From: Winogradskyella sp. UBA3174
Lineage (GTDB): Bacteria > Bacteroidota > Bacteroidia > Flavobacteriales > Flavobacteriaceae
Assembly (NCBI RefSeq): GCF_002364335.1
Contig: NZ_DEXW01000048.1
Coordinates: forward strand, 1-59,328
DNA length: 59,328 nucleotides
Reading direction: 5' to 3'
Positions 44,215-53,700 of this stretch are shown in pieces (position 1 is the first letter of the stretch; each line of letters opens with the position of its first letter). The notes under the pieces were generated by a model. The model had not been told where the DNA came from, did no database searches, and worked only from the letters and a program-made list of their open reading frames with translations. The position numbers and the translations under genes were made by a program.

Positions 44215-45402
44215 TTAATCTAAAATAGCAGCAATACCTGGTAACGTTTTACCTTCTAAACTTTCGAGCATAGCACCACCTCCTGTGCTCACGTAACTCA
44301 CTTTATGTTCAAAACCAAATTGTTTTACCGCAGCGACAGAATCACCGCCACCAACTAAAGAAAATGCACCGTTTTGGGTAGCATTAGCAATTGAGTTACC
44401 TAAAGCAATGGTTCCGTTTGCAAAGCTTTCCATTTCAAAAACTCCTAATGGACCGTTCCAAAGAATTGTTTTACATTCGTTTACAACGGCGTCAAAAATC
44501 GCTAAAGATTTAGGGCCAGCATCTAAACCTTGCCAACCGTCAGGAATATGTTTTACATCACAAATCTGTATATTAGCATCATTACTAAAAGCATCTGCCG
44601 CAATAACATCTATTGGTATATGTATTTTCACTCCTTTAGCTTCTGCTTGCTTCATGATTTCTAAAGCCAATTCCATTTTATCATCTTCGCAAATAGAATC
44701 TCCTACTTTTCCACCTTGCGCTTTTACGAAGGTAAAGGTCATTCCTCCACCAATAATAAGATGGTCTACTTTGTCTAAAATGTTTTCAATAACTGTGATT
44801 TTCGAAGATACCTTAGCACCACCAAGAACAGCTAATACTGGCTTTTCTCCGTTATCCATCACTTTCTTAATGCTCTCTATCTCTTTAGCCAAAAGATTTC
44901 CAAAACACTTTGCTTCTGAAAAAAATTGAGCAATAATTGTAGTAGAAGCGTGTGCTCTGTGTGCAGTACCAAAAGCATCATTGACATATATATCACCTAA
45001 CTTAGATAATTGCTCTGCAAAATTCTTATCTCCATTTTTCTCCTCTTCGTGAAAACGTAAATTTTCTAACACTAATATTTCACCTGGCTGTAAAGCATTT
45101 GCTTTTTCCTCAGCTTCCGGACCAACACAGTTGCTCGCAAATTTTACTTCAACACCTAAAATGTCTTCAATCTTATTGACAATATGTTTTAAAGAAAATT
45201 CGTCTTGTACTCCTTTTGGCCTACCTAAATGCGACATTAGAACACAACTACCTCCGTCTTCTAAAATTTTGATAATAGTAGGTTTGGCTGACACAATTCT
45301 TGTATCATCAGTAACCTTAAAATTATCGTCTAACGGCACATTAAAATCTACGCGAATTAGTGCTCTTTTATCTTGAAAATTAAAATCGTTTAAAGTCTTC
45401 AT
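44215..45402 (-). CDS. pgk: Phosphoglycerate kinase
   Basis: 395 residues, typical length. It transfers phosphate between 1,3-bisphosphoglycerate and ADP in glycolysis. The signature RALIRVDFNVPLDD (about 13-26), substrate arginines in MSHLGRPKG (about 57-65), NDAFGTAHRAHAS (about 141-153) and the nucleotide loop VGGGDSVAAV (about 350-359) are clear. Its start lies 65 bases from the divergent holB start. Confidence 0.96.
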   Translation of the reverse strand: MKTLNDFNFQDKRALIRVDFNVPLDDNFKVTDDTRIVSAKPTIIKILEDGGSCVLMSHLGRPKGVQDEFSLKHIVNKIEDILGVEVKFASNCVGPEAEEKANALQPGEILVLENLRFHEEEKNGDKNFAEQLSKLGDIYVNDAFGTAHRAHASTTIIAQFFSEAKCFGNLLAKEIESIKKVMDNGEKPVLAVLGGAKVSSKITVIENILDKVDHLIIGGGMTFTFVKAQGGKVGDSICEDDKMELALEIMKQAEAKGVKIHIPIDVIAADAFSNDANIQICDVKHIPDGWQGLDAGPKSLAIFDAVVNECKTILWNGPLGVFEMESFANGTIALGNSIANATQNGAFSLVGGGDSVAAVKQFGFEHKVSYVSTGGGAMLESLEGKTLPGIAAILD

Positions 45403-45420
45403 TTTTTAAAATTTGAAAGG

Positions 45421-45428
45421 CAAATATA
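45421..45428 (-). promoter_or_regulatory. -7 box for pgk
   Basis: TATATTTG on the minus strand, 19-26 bases upstream of the pgk ATG. No -33 TTG at proper spacing. Confidence 0.45.
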
Positions 45429-45455
45429 AAGATTAGAAAACATAAAAAAATTACA

Positions 45456-45463
45456 TAGTTTTG
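45456..45463 (+). promoter_or_regulatory. Possible -7 box for holB
   Basis: TAGTTTTG matches TAnnTTTG and ends 4 bases before the ATG, so transcription would start at or inside the first codons. This may be a leaderless transcript or a chance match. Confidence 0.3.
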
Positions 45464-45467
45464 CTTT

Positions 45468-46625
45468 ATGTTATTTTCTGAAATTTTAGGGCAAAAACAT
45501 ATAAAAAACCATCTTACAACAAGTGTTGACGCAGGCAGAATTGCACATGCACAATTATTTGTTGGTCCAGAAGGTTCTGGTACACTCCCAATGGCTTTAG
45601 CTTACGCTCAATATATTTTGTGCAGCAACTCTAATGCTGAAAATACTGGTGGTAATGATTCTTGTAATTTAAAGTTTAAAAAATTCTCACATCCAGATTT
45701 ACACTTTGCATTTCCGGTTACAACAAGCGATAAGGTTAAAAGCAAGCCTGTTTCGAGTTACTACTTACCAGAATGGCGTCAACTCTTAGACCAACAACCT
45801 TATGGTAATTTATTTGATTGGTACAAACTACTTGGTATTGACAATAAACAAGGCCAAATTGGTGTTGATGAAGCTTTACAAATCGTAAAATCACTTTCAC
45901 TTAAAGCTTATGAAGGAGGTCATAAAATAATGTTGATTTGGATGGCTGAAAAAATGAATACAGCAGCGGCCAACAAACTTTTAAAATTAATTGAAGAGCC
46001 ACCAGAAAAAACTGTTTTCATTCTTATTGCAGAAGATGAAGAGCAAATTATAAACACAATTAGATCACGTTGTCAGGTTTTACATTTTCCACCTTTAGCT
46101 GAATCCGCTATCACGGACGCACTAGTAAAGAATTATCATATTGAAAACTCCGTCGCTTCAAAAATAGCACACCAAGCTAATGGTAATTATAATAAAGCAT
46201 GTGACCTAATATATCAGGATAGTGAAGATATTCAGTTTGAAAAATGGTTTATACTTTGGGTACGTTCTGCATTTAAAGCTAAAGGAAATAAAAGCGCTAT
46301 TCACGATTTAATTTCTTGGTCTGAAGAGGTCGCTAAAACTGGCCGTGAAACTCAAAAGAAATTTTTAAAGTTTTGTCTGAATTATTTTAGACAAGCTTTA
46401 CTAATGAATTATAAGGCTAATGAGCTCGTTTATTTAGAACCAAAATCTGAAAGTTTTAAGCTAGAAAAGTTCGCTCCCTTTGTTCACGATTCAAATATTT
46501 TAGAAATCTCAGATGAATTACAAGATGCAATTTACCATATAGAACGGAATGGCAACTCTAAGATTATTCTTACAGATTTATCGATTAAACTAACACGTTT
46601 ATTGCATAAAAAAAGTCAAGCTTAA
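45468..46625 (+). CDS. holB: DNA polymerase III subunit delta'
   Basis: 385 residues, a clamp-loader AAA+ subunit. It starts MLFSEILGQKHIKNHLTTSV and has a degenerate P-loop (FVGPEGSGTLPMA, about 25-37), as expected for delta', which does not hydrolyse ATP. Sensor and SRC-like motifs follow: NKLLKLIEEPPEKTVFILIA (about 168-187) and TIRSRCQVLHFPPL (about 196-209). The stop codon lies inside the terminator palindrome at 46611-46636. Confidence 0.9.
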   Translation: MLFSEILGQKHIKNHLTTSVDAGRIAHAQLFVGPEGSGTLPMALAYAQYILCSNSNAENTGGNDSCNLKFKKFSHPDLHFAFPVTTSDKVKSKPVSSYYLPEWRQLLDQQPYGNLFDWYKLLGIDNKQGQIGVDEALQIVKSLSLKAYEGGHKIMLIWMAEKMNTAAANKLLKLIEEPPEKTVFILIAEDEEQIINTIRSRCQVLHFPPLAESAITDALVKNYHIENSVASKIAHQANGNYNKACDLIYQDSEDIQFEKWFILWVRSAFKAKGNKSAIHDLISWSEEVAKTGRETQKKFLKFCLNYFRQALLMNYKANELVYLEPKSESFKLEKFAPFVHDSNILEISDELQDAIYHIERNGNSKIILTDLSIKLTRLLHKKSQA

Positions 46626-46636
46626 GCTTGACTTTT
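46611..46636. terminator. Bidirectional terminator palindrome at the holB stop
   Basis: A perfect 26-base palindrome, AAAAGTCAAGCTT / AAGCTTGACTTTT. It includes the last codons and the TAA of holB and faces the Skp-like gene coming from the right. A and T tracts flank the stem on both sides. Confidence 0.8.
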
Positions 46637-46657
46637 AATAAAAATAAGTTTTCGTTT

Positions 46658-47221
46658 TTACTTTTCAGAAACTTCTTTCTCTTCTGTAGCGACTACTTTC
46701 TCTGTGCTTTTTACGTTGTAAGCCTCGTTTATTGCTTTAGCTACTTCTTCCGAAATATCGTTAGACGCACTTCCATATAAAACACTACCAGCTTCATTTT
46801 TCCCTAATATATAAGTATATCCTTTTGCCTTTCCATATTCACCAACAAATGCCTTAACCTTAACAATCACAGAATCCATTTCTTGATTAAAAGATTGTTG
46901 CATCTGTTGCTGCTCTAATTGCAGTTGTTGTTGTATGCCTTGCCACTTTTGGCTAAATTCTTGAGAACCTTCTTGCTGCTTATCTTGAGATAACTGACTT
47001 AATCTCATTTGCGTTTGTTGAGCATCTATTTGATAAGATTGACCCACACTATCTGTCTTTCTCGTATAAGCTTCATCCTTTTTCTTGAACCTCGTTTCGA
47101 TATCAATTTTCATTTGATAATCGTTGATGACTTTTCCGTTATCAACAAATGCAATTTTCTGCTGCTCTTGGCAAGATGAAAATGCGAGTAAAACAACCAT
47201 CGCAATAATTATTCTCTTCAT
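46658..47221 (-). CDS. OmpH/Skp-family periplasmic chaperone-like lipoprotein
   Basis: 187 residues with a lipoprotein signal (MKRIIIAMVVLLAFSSC, lipobox FSSC). The mature part begins QKIAFVDNGKVINDY, the beta strand of Skp/OmpH proteins, followed by a long glutamine-rich coiled coil (about 45-125) and the returning segment GYTYILGKNEAGSVLYGS (about 139-156). Skp trimers hold unfolded outer-membrane proteins; this version appears lipid-anchored. It is monocistronic with a 213-base AT-rich upstream region in which I see only a weak -7-like TACATTTA. Confidence 0.85.
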   Translation of the reverse strand: MKRIIIAMVVLLAFSSCQEQQKIAFVDNGKVINDYQMKIDIETRFKKKDEAYTRKTDSVGQSYQIDAQQTQMRLSQLSQDKQQEGSQEFSQKWQGIQQQLQLEQQQMQQSFNQEMDSVIVKVKAFVGEYGKAKGYTYILGKNEAGSVLYGSASNDISEEVAKAINEAYNVKSTEKVVATEEKEVSEK

Positions 47222-47434
47222 AATATTATTCTAATTAAATTTTTGTAAATGTATAAAAGTTCATTTATGTTTTCACTAATTTTTTAGATATTGATTATAT
47301 CTATGCTAAAAGCTATTTAATATTTTAAAAAACTATTGAAATTGAATCGTAATAAAGCGTTTTAAGGACGTTTCTTTTTTTTTGGTTATAAAATCACTAG
47401 GTTAGTTCTAAAGCTAAAAGGAGCTCTTTTTAAA

Positions 47435-48295
47435 TTACGAATTGCCGCTTTTTAAGATGTAAATATGAGAAGAATGCTCATTTGTATTTCTTGCTTTACG
47501 ATTTGACCTGAAACCTATCCAAAATGCTTTGAATGGATTCATAAATCCTGATCTATATTTTTCCGAAAGCAAGCTCACATAATAAGCGTCAAAAATCATA
47601 GGTAACGTTTTTACCAACTGTAAATTTTGCTTTTTAAATAATTCTAAAATGGATGTTTTAGAAAAGTGCCAAAGATGTCTTGGCACATCGTAAGCTGCCC
47701 AAAAGTTTTTGTAGTATTTAGCATCATAACTCTTAAAGTTTGGAACTGCAATTACAAGAGTTCCTTTTGGTTTTAAAAGTGATTTAAATAATGCTGCATG
47801 CATTTCTAAATCTGGTAGATGCTCTAGAACATGCCAAAGCGTAATGACATCAAAACTATTAGGTTCTAATTTTTCTAAATGCTCTATTTCAAAAACAGAA
47901 TTATTTGTTTTTGAATTGGCGATTTTTCTTGCTTGTTGGTTAGGTTCTATTCCTGTAATCGTCCAATTCGCTTTTAAAGCTGTTTCCAAAAAATCACCTG
48001 TTCCACAACCAATGTCTAGTAAATTTTTATTCTTTGAATCAAAAGAATTAATAAGTTTCAACTTACGCTTTAATGAAACTTGACGCACTAAATGATACAC
48101 ATATTCTAAAAGATTGCGCTTTGTATCTGTGTGTGAAATATAGTCTTCACTTTTATAATAGTTAGATAGTTTATCTGTTTGTGGCTGCGGAAATGTTTCT
48201 AACATGTCTAACTCCTCATTGTGTAACAATTGGAATTCTTCTCCTGAAACAGAGTGGTCTTTTACAGTTAGATATGTTGGATTTTGGTTTGCCAC
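47435..48295 (-). CDS. Class I SAM-dependent methyltransferase
   Basis: 286 residues. The SAM-binding motif I is LLDIGCGTGDFLE (about 92-104), followed by ITGIEPNQQARKIA (acidic motif II, about 112-125), DVITLWHVLEHLPDLEMH (about 150-167) and LLKPKGTLVIAVPNFKSYD (about 174-192), typical of the Methyltransf_23 group. The N-terminus (to about 70) and the C-terminal aromatic segment are shared with other flavobacterial proteins of this group. The substrate is unknown; relatives act on lipids, quinones or sugars. A parS-like site lies 43 bases upstream of its start. Confidence 0.85.
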   Translation of the reverse strand: MANQNPTYLTVKDHSVSGEEFQLLHNEELDMLETFPQPQTDKLSNYYKSEDYISHTDTKRNLLEYVYHLVRQVSLKRKLKLINSFDSKNKNLLDIGCGTGDFLETALKANWTITGIEPNQQARKIANSKTNNSVFEIEHLEKLEPNSFDVITLWHVLEHLPDLEMHAALFKSLLKPKGTLVIAVPNFKSYDAKYYKNFWAAYDVPRHLWHFSKTSILELFKKQNLQLVKTLPMIFDAYYVSLLSEKYRSGFMNPFKAFWIGFRSNRKARNTNEHSSHIYILKSGNS

Positions 48296-48338
48296 GAATT
48301 TGAGAATACGGTTCTTTAATTTCTAATATTTTACAAAT

Positions 48339-48354
48339 TGTTTCACGTGGAACA
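48339..48354. promoter_or_regulatory. parS-like ParB-binding site (left of mnmG)
   Basis: TGTTTCACGTGGAACA. Read on the minus strand it is TGTTCCACGTGAAACA, an exact match to the parS consensus TGTTnCACGTGAAACA. It lies between the end of mnmG and the methyltransferase start. ParB loads at such sites to organise the origin region. Confidence 0.8.
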
Positions 48355-48360
48355 TATTAT

Positions 48361-50232
48361 TTATCTTCCTAAGTAAACTAATAAAACAGAAATGTCGTTA
48401 GGTGATACACCACTGATACGAGAAGCCTGAGAAATGGTGACTGGTTCAATAGCTGTTAATTTTTGTCTTGCCTCCATACTCATAGATTTAAGCTTTGTAT
48501 AGTCAAAACCTGCAGGAATTTTTAAATTCTCAAGTCTATTTAGTTTATCGGCATTGTTCTTCTCCTTTTCTATATAACCAGAATACTTAACTTGAATTGC
48601 TGTTTGCTCAAGTACCTCAGTATCTAATTCATTAGACTGAATAAAGTTCTCTACTGATTCAAATTTACGAACATCGTCTATTGTGATATTGGGTCTCGCA
48701 AATAACTTAAACATTTTATCTTGTTGTTTAACGGGAGCAGAGCTTTTAGCCTCTAAAACAGGGTTTGCTTCTGCCGGAGTTACACTTGTGTCTCTAAAAA
48801 ACTGAACAAAAGCATCTGACTTGGATTGTTTAATTTGCATTCGATCTAGACGCTTTTTAGAGGCTAATCCTAATTGATACCCCTTTGGTGTTAGTCTAAA
48901 ATCCGCATTGTCTTGTCTTAGTAAGGTTCTGTATTCTGCCCTAGAGGTAAACATTCTGTAAGGCTCATCAGTTCCTTTGGTGATTAAATCATCTATTAAA
49001 ACTCCTATATAAGCTTCATCACGTTGCAGCGTAAAAGCTTCCTTTTCTTGGACTTTTAAGCTAGCATTTATACCAGCCATTAATCCTTGGGATGCCGCTT
49101 CTTCGTAACCTGTTGTTCCGTTAATCTGACCTGCGAAATATAAACCCTCCACTAACTTGGTTTCAAGCGTGTGCTTTAATTGTGTTGGTGGAAAATAATC
49201 GTATTCTATAGCATAACCGGGTCTAAAGAATTTTACATTTTCAAAACCAACAACAGAACGTAATGCCTTAAACTGAATATCTTCTGGTAAAGATGTTGAA
49301 AATCCGTTGACATAAACCTCACAAGTATTCCAACCTTCTGGCTCAACAAACAGCTGATGACTATCTTTATCTGCGAAACGATTAATCTTATCTTCTATAG
49401 ATGGACAATAACGTGGTCCAACACTTTTAATTCTACCGTTAAACATTGGAGAACGATCAAAACCTTCCCGTAATAAATCATGAACTAATTGACTCGTGTG
49501 AGTCATGTGACAAGAACGCTGTTCTTTAAGGATACTCGTCGTATCTAAATACGAAAATTTCTCTGGCTTTTCATCACCAGGTTGTTCAACCATTTTAGAG
49601 TAATCCAATGATCTTCCGTCTACTCTTGGCGGTGTTCCTGTTTTCATTCTACCAGACTCAAAGCCAAATTCTCTTAGCTGTTCTGTAATTCCGGTTGCTG
49701 CTCTTTCACCCGCTCTTCCTCCCCCAAAATTCTTGTTACCAATATGTATTAGACCGTTAAGGAAAGTTCCATTTGTAAGTACTACAGATTTAGCCCTTAC
49801 TTCTATTCCTAGTGATGTTTTAACACCAACTACTTTATGATTTTCTACAATAAGTCCTGAAACCATTTCTTGGTAAAAATCAAGATTTGGTGTGCCCTCT
49901 AATAACAATCTCCAATCTTCCGCAAAGCGCATTCTATCGCTTTGCACTCTAGGGCTCCACATTGCAGGCCCTTTAGATTTGTTCAACATTTTGAATTGGA
50001 TCGCAGATGTATCTGATACAATACCGCTATACCCTCCAAGCGCATCAATCTCTCTTACTATTTGCCCCTTAGCGATTCCTCCCATTGCAGGATTACAAGA
50101 CATCTGTGCTATGTTCTGAAGATTCATTGTAATTAACAGTGTTTTACTTCCCATATTAGCTGCTGCTGCTGCTGCTTCACTTCCTGCGTGACCAGCTCCA
50201 ACTACTATAACATCGTAAACGTCATTAAACAT
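48361..50232 (-). CDS. mnmG: tRNA uridine-5-carboxymethylaminomethyl synthesis enzyme MnmG
   Basis: 623 residues, full length. With MnmE it modifies U34 of certain tRNAs. The FAD loop is VVGAGHAGSEAAAAAANMG (about 10-28). Conserved GidA blocks are SCNPAMGGIAKGQIVREIDA (about 45-64), RMKTGTPPRVDGRSL (about 195-209), YCPSIEDKI (about 275-283), GTTGYEEAASQGLMAGINA (about 371-389) and DNADFRLTPKGYQLGL (about 438-453). parS-like sites lie on both sides, one of them inside the 5' leader. ybeY is the next gene upstream, 81 bases away. Confidence 0.96.
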   Translation of the reverse strand: MFNDVYDVIVVGAGHAGSEAAAAAANMGSKTLLITMNLQNIAQMSCNPAMGGIAKGQIVREIDALGGYSGIVSDTSAIQFKMLNKSKGPAMWSPRVQSDRMRFAEDWRLLLEGTPNLDFYQEMVSGLIVENHKVVGVKTSLGIEVRAKSVVLTNGTFLNGLIHIGNKNFGGGRAGERAATGITEQLREFGFESGRMKTGTPPRVDGRSLDYSKMVEQPGDEKPEKFSYLDTTSILKEQRSCHMTHTSQLVHDLLREGFDRSPMFNGRIKSVGPRYCPSIEDKINRFADKDSHQLFVEPEGWNTCEVYVNGFSTSLPEDIQFKALRSVVGFENVKFFRPGYAIEYDYFPPTQLKHTLETKLVEGLYFAGQINGTTGYEEAASQGLMAGINASLKVQEKEAFTLQRDEAYIGVLIDDLITKGTDEPYRMFTSRAEYRTLLRQDNADFRLTPKGYQLGLASKKRLDRMQIKQSKSDAFVQFFRDTSVTPAEANPVLEAKSSAPVKQQDKMFKLFARPNITIDDVRKFESVENFIQSNELDTEVLEQTAIQVKYSGYIEKEKNNADKLNRLENLKIPAGFDYTKLKSMSMEARQKLTAIEPVTISQASRISGVSPNDISVLLVYLGR

Positions 50233-50247
50233 AATTCAATTCATTTA

Positions 50248-50263
50248 TGTTCCACGTGGAACA
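50248..50263. promoter_or_regulatory. parS-like ParB-binding site (mnmG leader)
   Basis: TGTTCCACGTGGAACA, a perfect 16-base palindrome with one mismatch to the parS consensus TGTTnCACGTGAAACA. It lies between the mnmG -7 box and the ATG, so bound ParB could also affect mnmG transcription. Confidence 0.75.
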
Positions 50264-50288
50264 ATTTGGTTTCAAAAATTTCAGTTTG

Positions 50289-50296
50289 CAAATATA
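50289..50296 (-). promoter_or_regulatory. -7 box for mnmG
   Basis: TATATTTG on the minus strand, about 57 bases upstream of the ATG. The leader would contain the parS-like site. No well-placed TTG. Confidence 0.45.
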
Positions 50297-50313
50297 CAAT
50301 GAAATAGCGATAC

Positions 50314-50724
50314 TTAAGAACGCTTAGATAAGTAGTGATCTTCTTTTGAACGCATCAACTTTTCATCCTCCTGGTTCTTGTCTTTATATCCGCAATAATG
50401 TAAAATACCATGAATAATCACTCTCGCTATTTCATCTTTAAAAACAACCTTAAAGTCTATAGCATTCTCTTTCACTCTATCTGCAGAAATATAGATGTCA
50501 CCATGTAGTTCTTTTCCTATAGAATAATCAAAACTTATGATGTCAGTTAAGGTGTCGTGATTAAGAAAATCTTGATTAATTTTCACCAAATAATCATCCG
50601 TACAAAAGATATAATTAATCTCTCCTTCTTTGCGGTTCTCTTCTAAAATGGCTTTAGATATCCATTTAGAAATATCGTTAGAATTTTCTAATTCAAAATC
50701 TGTTTCGTAGTTAAAACTAATCAT
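50314..50724 (-). CDS. ybeY: Endoribonuclease YbeY (rRNA maturation factor)
   Basis: 136 residues, typical for the family. It is a zinc-dependent RNase for 16S rRNA 3'-end processing and ribosome quality control. The metal site is IHGILHYCGYKDKNQEDEKL (about 104-123), with the Bacteroidetes form in which the third ligand region reads GYKD rather than GYDH. The central block NQDFLNHDTLTDIISFDYS (about 50-68) is conserved. It overlaps the DUF4175 gene by 8 bases. Confidence 0.93.
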   Translation of the reverse strand: MISFNYETDFELENSNDISKWISKAILEENRKEGEINYIFCTDDYLVKINQDFLNHDTLTDIISFDYSIGKELHGDIYISADRVKENAIDFKVVFKDEIARVIIHGILHYCGYKDKNQEDEKLMRSKEDHYLSKRS

Positions 50725-53700
50725 TGGTGTTTTTAAAATACTCTTGGATCTTTTTCTTAAAATGATTCTGCAAAGGTAGTACTTGGCGATTTAAAATTTC
50801 AGTAGTATTAAAATATTGTTTAGCTGTTGGTATTTGACTTGGGTTTGTTTGGTTAAACTGCTTTTTATTAGTTTCAGATTTACGCTTAGAATCTTGTCCT
50901 TGCATAAATGTTGCATTCTCTAATTTGAGTAATTGATGTTGTAAATCCATCATCTTTTGCAAGGTTTGATTTGTGAACCCAGAATTTAATAAATCGAGTT
51001 CGATGTCCTCCATTTTTTTAATCAATTCGCCAGCAGATTCAATCTTACCTTCTTTAACCATTCGGTCTTCTAATGCTTGACGCAATAATTGTTGTTTCTG
51101 ATAAATCTTGAAAAGCTCTCCATTTTGTTCTTCACTTCCTCCTTCACCATAACCATCATTCTTTTCGCCTTCTACATCAGCTCCTTCACCACCTTTTTTT
51201 CCGTTCTTACCATCCTTTCCATTCTTGCCTTCTTTTCCGCCCTGTTTACCTTCACTATTATTATTATTGCCATTCTCTCCACTCTGACCGCCTTCACCAT
51301 CTTTTCCTTGTTGTTTTCCATCTTTACCATTCTCTCCACTCTGACCACTTTCACCTTCTTTGCCTTCTTTACCTGTTTCTCCAGGTTTTTCTCCCTCACC
51401 ATCTTTTCCCTCTTCACCTGGTTTCTTGCCTTGTCCTTCTTTTCCTTCTTCACCTTCCTTTCCTTCTTCACTTTTCTTAACACCTTCCTCCATCTCCTTG
51501 TTTAGCTCTTCTTGGCTCATAATAATATCTTGAAGCTGCTCGCCACCTCCAGAACCAGAACTTGGTTGTTGGTTCATGGACATTTCCATATTATCTAAAA
51601 CATCACTTAAAAAACTTGCTAATTCGTTACTTGCAGTAATAGCGTATTGTTGAGATGAAACACCTTGATACAATCTGTTCTCTGTGAGTTGACCAAGTGC
51701 TTTATCTATATTAAAATATACATCTGTAATCTGAGAATTTACTTTTTCCGAAAGCTTAGGTTGTCTTAATGATAAAGAAAATAAACTATCGTCTATGTGT
51801 TCAAAATGGTCTCTAAGATTACTTTGTTCTATAATATACTTGCCATACTTATTATTATCTATATCAATACCGTCAAACGTATTCATAAGTGACTCTTGAT
51901 CAAACGAATACAATAATAAATTTTCTAATATTTGACGAAGTGTATCAATATCCTCAGACATTTGGTCGCCACCACCACCACCACTAGCGCTCTGCTTTAG
52001 CATTTCGCTCATTTCTTTCATCTTCTTTGCAGCCTTCTTTTGTCTTTCTTTTGCCTTCTCTTGTTCCTCTTTGGCTACTTCTGGTTTTTGTTCTTCTGCG
52101 CTCTGTTCCTGTTTTTCTAAAGCTTCTTTGGCTTTTTTCTGATCGTATTTCACACCATCTTCTAAAGGTTTGTCCCTAGGGATATCCATTGGTTTTTGAA
52201 GACGTCTATCTTCTTGCTTTAAATCATCTAAATCTTTTTGTAACTCATTAAAATCTTTATTTAATTCTTCCTGAGCTTCTTTAGTGTTTTCTTTATCTTT
52301 TTCCGAAAGCTCTTCTTGCTTCTCAGCTAATTTTTCGAGTTCACTCGCTATTTTTTCAGCTTTCTTCATTACATAAAAACGCTTGGTTAATTCCAAAAGC
52401 TGTTTCATGCTGCGTTTCTTATTCTTGTTTTGTTTAGCTAACTCTTCTAGCTTTTGGGTAAACTCTTCTTTGTTTATTTTGTCTTTTAATTCTTCAAGTT
52501 CTTCAAGTAATTTTTCGTCTTGCTTTAACTGTTCTTCGTTTTCTTTTAAGCGCTCTTTCAAATCTTCCTTAAATGGGTCTTCTTCTTTCTTTTCATTCTG
52601 AAACTCCTCTATATTCTCCTGAAGCTTTTTATTGAAGTTTTTCATCAACTGTTCTTGATTCTTCTGACGCTTTAAAAAATCTTCGAATTTCTTTTTGTCA
52701 TTAAAGTTGAGGCTTTCCTTTTCTTTTTGAGTTTTAGATAACTCTTCTAACTTTTTATCTTGTTCTTGAAGCTTATCAAACGTTTTGCTAATATCTTTTA
52801 TAGTTTCGTTTTGTTCTTGGAGTTGCTTCTGCTCTTCTTCGTCTTTGGTTCGTTTTCGGTAACTAAAAACGCTGCTTTTTGTATGCTTGTAATTATGAAT
52901 TACGTCGTTATCAAAAACTTCGAAATACAATTGATAACTAACTCCTTCTTCCAAATTAAACTGATTAGGAAACGCACTCACGAATTCGCTAAAATTAGAT
53001 TTTGAAATACTAATCGGCTCAATCACCTTTTTAGATTCATCTTCAGACGGATAATACACTAACTGTAACTTGCTTAAGCCGTAATCGTCACTTGCTTGTC
53101 CATAGAAATATAAACTTTGTTGATCTATTGAATCTTTCTGAACTTTAATACTTAGTACTGGGTAGATATCTCTAACAACACTAATATTATATGCTAAATT
53201 CTCATAATCTTTAAGGCTTTTATTACTTGTTGAAATACTGTAATTATAGTTTTTATATAACCGTTTTGACGCTTCAAAATTACCATTGTCGCCTGTGGTG
53301 AAGCTCAACGTGTCAGCAGCATAAATATTAACGCTAGTTGTAGATTTTGTTTTTGCTCTCCAGGTTACATTTGTACCTTCAGGAATCACAGCAGAACCAG
53401 TGCTTTTAAGAGTTTCGTCTTGATTCTTAGTGTGAGACGGATAGTCTAAAATCATTTCGAAATTCACCAAATTCGGTGTGTTTATAACGTTTAAAGTATA
53501 CTGTTTAGATAACACATCATTTGCTAATAGTGTAAATTCAACAGCTTCTTTAGGAAGACTAAATGTATATTGAAACTCACCTGGAGCAATCTGCTGTAAA
53601 AAATACGATTGTCCATTAAATTTTATCTGCGGATTCTCTGGAATTACATCACCAGCTGTTGAAACCAATAGTTTAAACTTCTTGTTTTCAATAGCTTCTA

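Noticed and set aside
44408..44929. 173-codon plus-strand open frame inside pgk
   Set aside because: It is antisense to a clear pgk and has no family features.
51089..51505. Long open frames on the plus strand and in another minus frame across the DUF4175 Gly-rich region
   Set aside because: They are composition shadows of the repetitive Lys/Glu/Gly codons; no start signal, no protein-like composition, and the DUF4175 frame is continuous.
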